Positions 61,316 to 64,000 of a DNA stretch of 64,000 bases are shown piece by piece. The notes below the pieces were generated by a model that worked only from the letters and a program-made list of their open reading frames with translations, was not told where the DNA came from and searched no databases. The translations under genes and the position numbers were made by a program. This DNA is from Trueperella bialowiezensis (GTDB lineage Bacteria > Actinomycetota > Actinomycetes > Actinomycetales > Actinomycetaceae). The stretch's first letter is position 1. Each line of letters opens with the position of its first letter. Location of the stretch: the NCBI RefSeq assembly GCF_900637955.1, contig NZ_LR134476.1, positions 248,001 to 312,000 on the forward strand. The letters run 5' to 3'.

Positions 61316-62551
61316 CTACGATAACGACCGCGGGTCGTCGTCCTCCCCGATCAAAGATCCACGTTTCAGGCTGGCTCCCCCGAACTTCATCCGCACGAGA
61401 TCCATCGCCAGCTCCGCTTTGCCACGCCGGCCGTCGTCGCCAATCTGGATCTGGACCCCATCGGATGGACGCGCTAGATTTTCTGCTTTTACTCCGATGA
61501 GTCGGAGTCCCCCGGCGGGCAGGTCGACCTCGTCGAGGAGCCGGCGTGCGGTGTCGTAGATCTCGTGGGTGAGATCGGTGGGCGCACCGAGGGTCACAGA
61601 TCGTGAGATGGTCGAGAAATCTTCGGCGGAGCGCACTTTGATCCCGATAGTCCACGACACGAAATCGGCAGCACGTAGCCGGCGTGCGACGTCGTCGCTC
61701 AAGTGGAGCAACATCCGTTCGGCGTCGCTGCGAGACATGATCGGATCGAAGAATGTCTGTTCCCGGCTGATTGATTTTTCGACGACGTCGGGGGTGACCT
61801 GGCGGGGATCGTGCCCCATCGCGAGCGCATACAGTTGTGTGCCTGCGGCGTCGCCGAGAAGGCGGCGTAGGCGATGTTCGCCGAGTGCGGCGAGGTCGCC
61901 GATAGTTCGCACGCCTTTGCGTTCGAGTTTGTCACGCGATACGGGGCCGACTCCCCACAGTGCGCCGACGGGTAGTCCGTGGAGGAAGTTGAGGGTTTGG
62001 TCGTGTGGGATGAGCAGGTAGCCGTCGGGTTTAGCGTGTGCGGAGGCGATTTTGGCCACGTGTTTGGAGGAGGCGATGCCGATGGAGGCGGGAACGTTTT
62101 CTTGTTCGCGGATAGTGCGGCGGATGTGTTTGGCGATCTGGACGGGTGATCCAAAGATTTTCCGTGCTCCTGAGACGTCGAGGAAGGCTTCATCAACAGA
62201 GATGGGTTCGACGCGTGGGGTGACGTCGTCGAGAATCTGCATGATGCGGGCGGACACGTCCGCATATTTCCGGTGGTCTGGGCTGATAATGATGAGGTGT
62301 GGGCACAGGCGCTTAGCTTGGGCGACTGGCATGGCAGAGTTGATTCCGTAGGCGCGTGCTTCGTAGGAGGCGGCAGCGATGACTCCGCGTTCTTGGCCGC
62401 CCACGGCCACGGGTTTGCCAACCAGGTCAGGGCGCGTCAGTAGTTCGACGGACACGAAGAAGGCGTCCATGTCGACGTGCAGGATGTTCGTTTGTGAATC
62501 ATCGCTGCCCCAGTTTCTTTTCGCCTCTTCGCTTCGCGGTGCGCGTGACAT
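61316..62551 (-). CDS. dinB: DNA polymerase IV (Y family)
   Basis: 411 residues. ILHVDMDAFFVSVELL and ISVDEAFLDVSGARKIFG hold the catalytic acids; GIASSKHVAKIASAHAKPDG and LPVGALWGVGPVSRDKLERK are the palm and helix-hairpin-helix regions; the little-finger domain follows. The C-terminus (LIGEDDDPRSLS) has no obvious beta-clamp motif of the QLxLF type. It is an error-prone lesion-bypass polymerase. GGAGGG lies before the ATG. No LexA box of the GAAC-N4-GTTC type is seen upstream. Confidence 0.95.
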   Translation of the reverse strand: MSRAPRSEEAKRNWGSDDSQTNILHVDMDAFFVSVELLTRPDLVGKPVAVGGQERGVIAAASYEARAYGINSAMPVAQAKRLCPHLIIISPDHRKYADVSARIMQILDDVTPRVEPISVDEAFLDVSGARKIFGSPVQIAKHIRRTIREQENVPASIGIASSKHVAKIASAHAKPDGYLLIPHDQTLNFLHGLPVGALWGVGPVSRDKLERKGVRTIGDLAALGEHRLRRLLGDAAGTQLYALAMGHDPRQVTPDVVEKSISREQTFFDPIMSRSDAERMLLHLSDDVARRLRAADFVSWTIGIKVRSAEDFSTISRSVTLGAPTDLTHEIYDTARRLLDEVDLPAGGLRLIGVKAENLARPSDGVQIQIGDDGRRGKAELAMDLVRMKFGGASLKRGSLIGEDDDPRSLS

Positions 62552-62665
62552 GTGCCCTCCTTACGTACCAAGCATACGCGTGCGTTCCGACACCGGGTGC
62601 TCACCGGCACTGTTCAGGCTTGGGTGTGGGCCGTGGTGGCGTTCGGTGTTGTCAGCGCGGCGGGC

Positions 62666-62671
62666 TACACT
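62666..62671 (+). promoter_or_regulatory. -10 box of leaderless promoter
   Basis: TACACT is followed by GGGCGC and the ATG at 62678 (six bases). No ribosome site is present. Confidence 0.5.
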
Positions 62672-62677
62672 GGGCGC

Positions 62678-63517
62678 ATGGCTCGTCAGACTTTCCCGTT
62701 TTCTGTTCGTACAGCGCTGTCATCAATTGAGGTGGATCGGACGGATAATCTTCTGACGATTTACGTGGACGGCGTGGAATCATCGGCGGTGGACCTCGCT
62801 GATCCTAGCTATCTCGAGTTCGAGTACATGCAACACATTGAGATTGCAGTTAACGCGCTGTTTGGCGAGGGCCAACCGATTCGCGCACTCCACCTAGGTG
62901 GGGCTGGTTGTGCGTTAGCGAGGGCTTTTGAGGCGCGCCGGCCGAATTCGCGCCAGCTTGCTATCGAGATTGATGGCGAGCTCGCTAGCCTTGTGCGCGA
63001 GTGGATCGACCTGCCTCGTGCACCACGGTTGCGGATCCGTTGCGAAGACGCGCGCACCACTCTTGATACGAACAAGGGCTCGTGGCACGTGATTGTTCGG
63101 GACACGTTTGCGAGCGGGCGGATTCCTGCTCATTTGACGACGGTCGAGGCTCATGCCAAAGCGAGTGGGCTGTTGACTGACGACGGCGTCTACGCGCTGA
63201 ACATCGCAGGTGAGGCTGGTCTTGCTCCGGTGTACCGGGAGGTGCGCGCGCTCGGCGAGTCGTTTGATCACATTGCGGCGATCTCGGATCCTGCGATCAT
63301 GAAGGGGCGCCGGTTCGGTAACGTGATCGTGTTAGCCGCCCACCGGCCGTTACCTCTTGCCGAGATTTCTGCACGGGTGCGCCGCCTGCCGTTGCCGACC
63401 ATCGTTGTTCCGCACGATCATTTGGTGGAAGCAGCTATCGGAGCGCGCCTTGTTCATGATCGCGACGTCGGATGGCCGCCGTCCAGCAAGGCCGCTGATT
63501 CCTCACCATCTGCCTGA
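62678..63517 (+). CDS. Spermidine-synthase-fold methyltransferase-like protein
   Basis: 279 residues with a Rossmann core as in spermidine synthases: ALHLGGAGCALARAFEARRP is the Gly loop, QLAIEIDGELASLVREW the acidic ribose site and VIVRDTFASGRIPAHLTT the region after strand 4. In true aminopropyltransferases the last segment has DxxD; here the second Asp is Ala. Polyamine synthesis is therefore doubtful, and a methyltransferase or unknown role is possible. The ATG at 62678 has no ribosome site but TACACT six bases upstream. It abuts, tail to tail, the MFS gene. Confidence 0.82.
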   Translation: MARQTFPFSVRTALSSIEVDRTDNLLTIYVDGVESSAVDLADPSYLEFEYMQHIEIAVNALFGEGQPIRALHLGGAGCALARAFEARRPNSRQLAIEIDGELASLVREWIDLPRAPRLRIRCEDARTTLDTNKGSWHVIVRDTFASGRIPAHLTTVEAHAKASGLLTDDGVYALNIAGEAGLAPVYREVRALGESFDHIAAISDPAIMKGRRFGNVIVLAAHRPLPLAEISARVRRLPLPTIVVPHDHLVEAAIGARLVHDRDVGWPPSSKAADSSPSA

Positions 63518-64000
63518 CTATCTGCGTACCGCATAGCGTTCGAGCACGTCCCGTACGGGTGCAACAACGATTCCTCGTTTGGCATCGCGCAGGCGGGCTT
63601 TACGCCTGCACCTGTCAAGCATAAACATGCCAAATAGCCACGGAATCGCCTGGGTTGCCAGCGCAAGTTTGAAATCGCCAGCGTCAAGTGGAGCGCCGCC
63701 CGATGACCGGTCGAGGACGACGCCGATCGCACCAGCTGTCAGGAGCGCGGCGGTGAATCCGCCCATGTTTACAAGACCGGTTGCCATGCCCAGCCGGCGT
63801 GCAGGTGCCGCTGTGCGTGCGAAGTCAAACCCGATGCTGGAAGCCGGACCCGATGCTGCAAGCACGATCAGCAACGCGATAATGAGCCACATCGGGGCAG
63901 GGGCCGGTGCAAGCAAGACGGCCGTCCACGTCGTCGCCAACATGATCGCGATCGCGTTGACTAGCCAAACCCGGCGTTTCGAATGGCGTGCAGTCAGCTC
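63518..64000 (-). CDS. MFS transporter, N-terminus outside window
   Basis: The frame is open from the right window edge to the stop at 63518, giving 160 residues. It contains the last four or so membrane helices of a major facilitator: VNAIAIMLATTWTAVLLAP, WLIIALLIVLAASGPASSIG, LGMATGLVNMGGFTAALLTA and ALATQAIPWLFGMFMLDRC, with an Arg-rich tail. ATARRLGMATGLVNMGGF-like segments are typical of drug or sugar exporters of the family. The substrate cannot be told. The start lies beyond position 64000. Confidence 0.85.
   Translation of the reverse strand, partial: ELTARHSKRRVWLVNAIAIMLATTWTAVLLAPAPAPMWLIIALLIVLAASGPASSIGFDFARTAAPARRLGMATGLVNMGGFTAALLTAGAIGVVLDRSSGGAPLDAGDFKLALATQAIPWLFGMFMLDRCRRKARLRDAKRGIVVAPVRDVLERYAVRR

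Overview
The window is a compact, gene-dense actinobacterial chromosome segment with high GC. It carries no insertion sequence, prophage, CRISPR array or rRNA. Its gene content is that of a small Gram-positive actinomycete. A division and cell wall (dcw) cluster lacks ftsA but has sepF, yggT and a Wag31-like divIVA. There is a homodimeric aceE next to a DUF3052 gene, and several actinobacterial families (DUF3145, DUF3040, DUF6318, DUF6457). A MurE without the DNPR motif points away from a DAP peptidoglycan. My best guess is the Actinomycetaceae (Trueperella/Arcanobacterium-like); this is inference from gene families, not a database match.

Layout. 1-5.5 kb: a zinc-ribbon protein and Nif3, divergent from two tandem fluoride channel genes, then a type I pullulanase, tRNA-Val and DUF3052. 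5.7-12.1 kb: pyruvate dehydrogenase E1 with a strong terminator, then a heterodimeric ABC exporter. 12.2-19.5 kb: a HAD phosphatase, a YciO-like protein, a repeat-type protein, an acyl-carrier-like protein that lacks its serine, DUF3145, an epimerase, peptide deformylase, tRNA-Asn, unnamed membrane/envelope proteins and a DUF6318 lipoprotein pair. 19.6-25.2 kb: a sirtuin, a PfkB sugar kinase, a CAT-anticodon tRNA, then an Fe-S protein and TorD-type chaperone divergent from tatB-tatA-tatC and a DUF6457 gene. This last set looks like a maturation and export module for a molybdoenzyme encoded elsewhere. 25.2-33.4 kb: dnaG, dgt, a catalytically degenerate GH13-like protein, a Dus enzyme, YibE/F and glyS. 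33.6-37.2 kb: a zinc uptake operon (znuA-znuC-znuB-zur) behind a Zur-type palindrome, then a small S4 protein. 37.2-60.5 kb, all on the minus strand: mraZ-rsmH-ftsL-ftsI-murE-murF-mraY-murD-ftsW-murG-murC-ftsQ-ftsZ-pgeF-sepF-yggT-divIVA-lspA-rluD-dnaE, mostly with 1-4 base overlaps. 60.5-64 kb: a repeat-bearing intergenic stretch, DUF3040, dinB, a spermidine-synthase-fold protein and a truncated MFS transporter.

The dcw genes carry peptidoglycan precursor synthesis from UDP-MurNAc through lipid II to septal crosslinking, under an MraZ operator made of three 10-bp repeats. The clearest cross-cutting signal is regulatory. At least nine genes that open a transcription unit have a TANNNT -10 box exactly six bases before the start codon and no Shine-Dalgarno sequence, which predicts leaderless mRNAs. 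Starts given here use this signature or a visible Shine-Dalgarno sequence where either helps.
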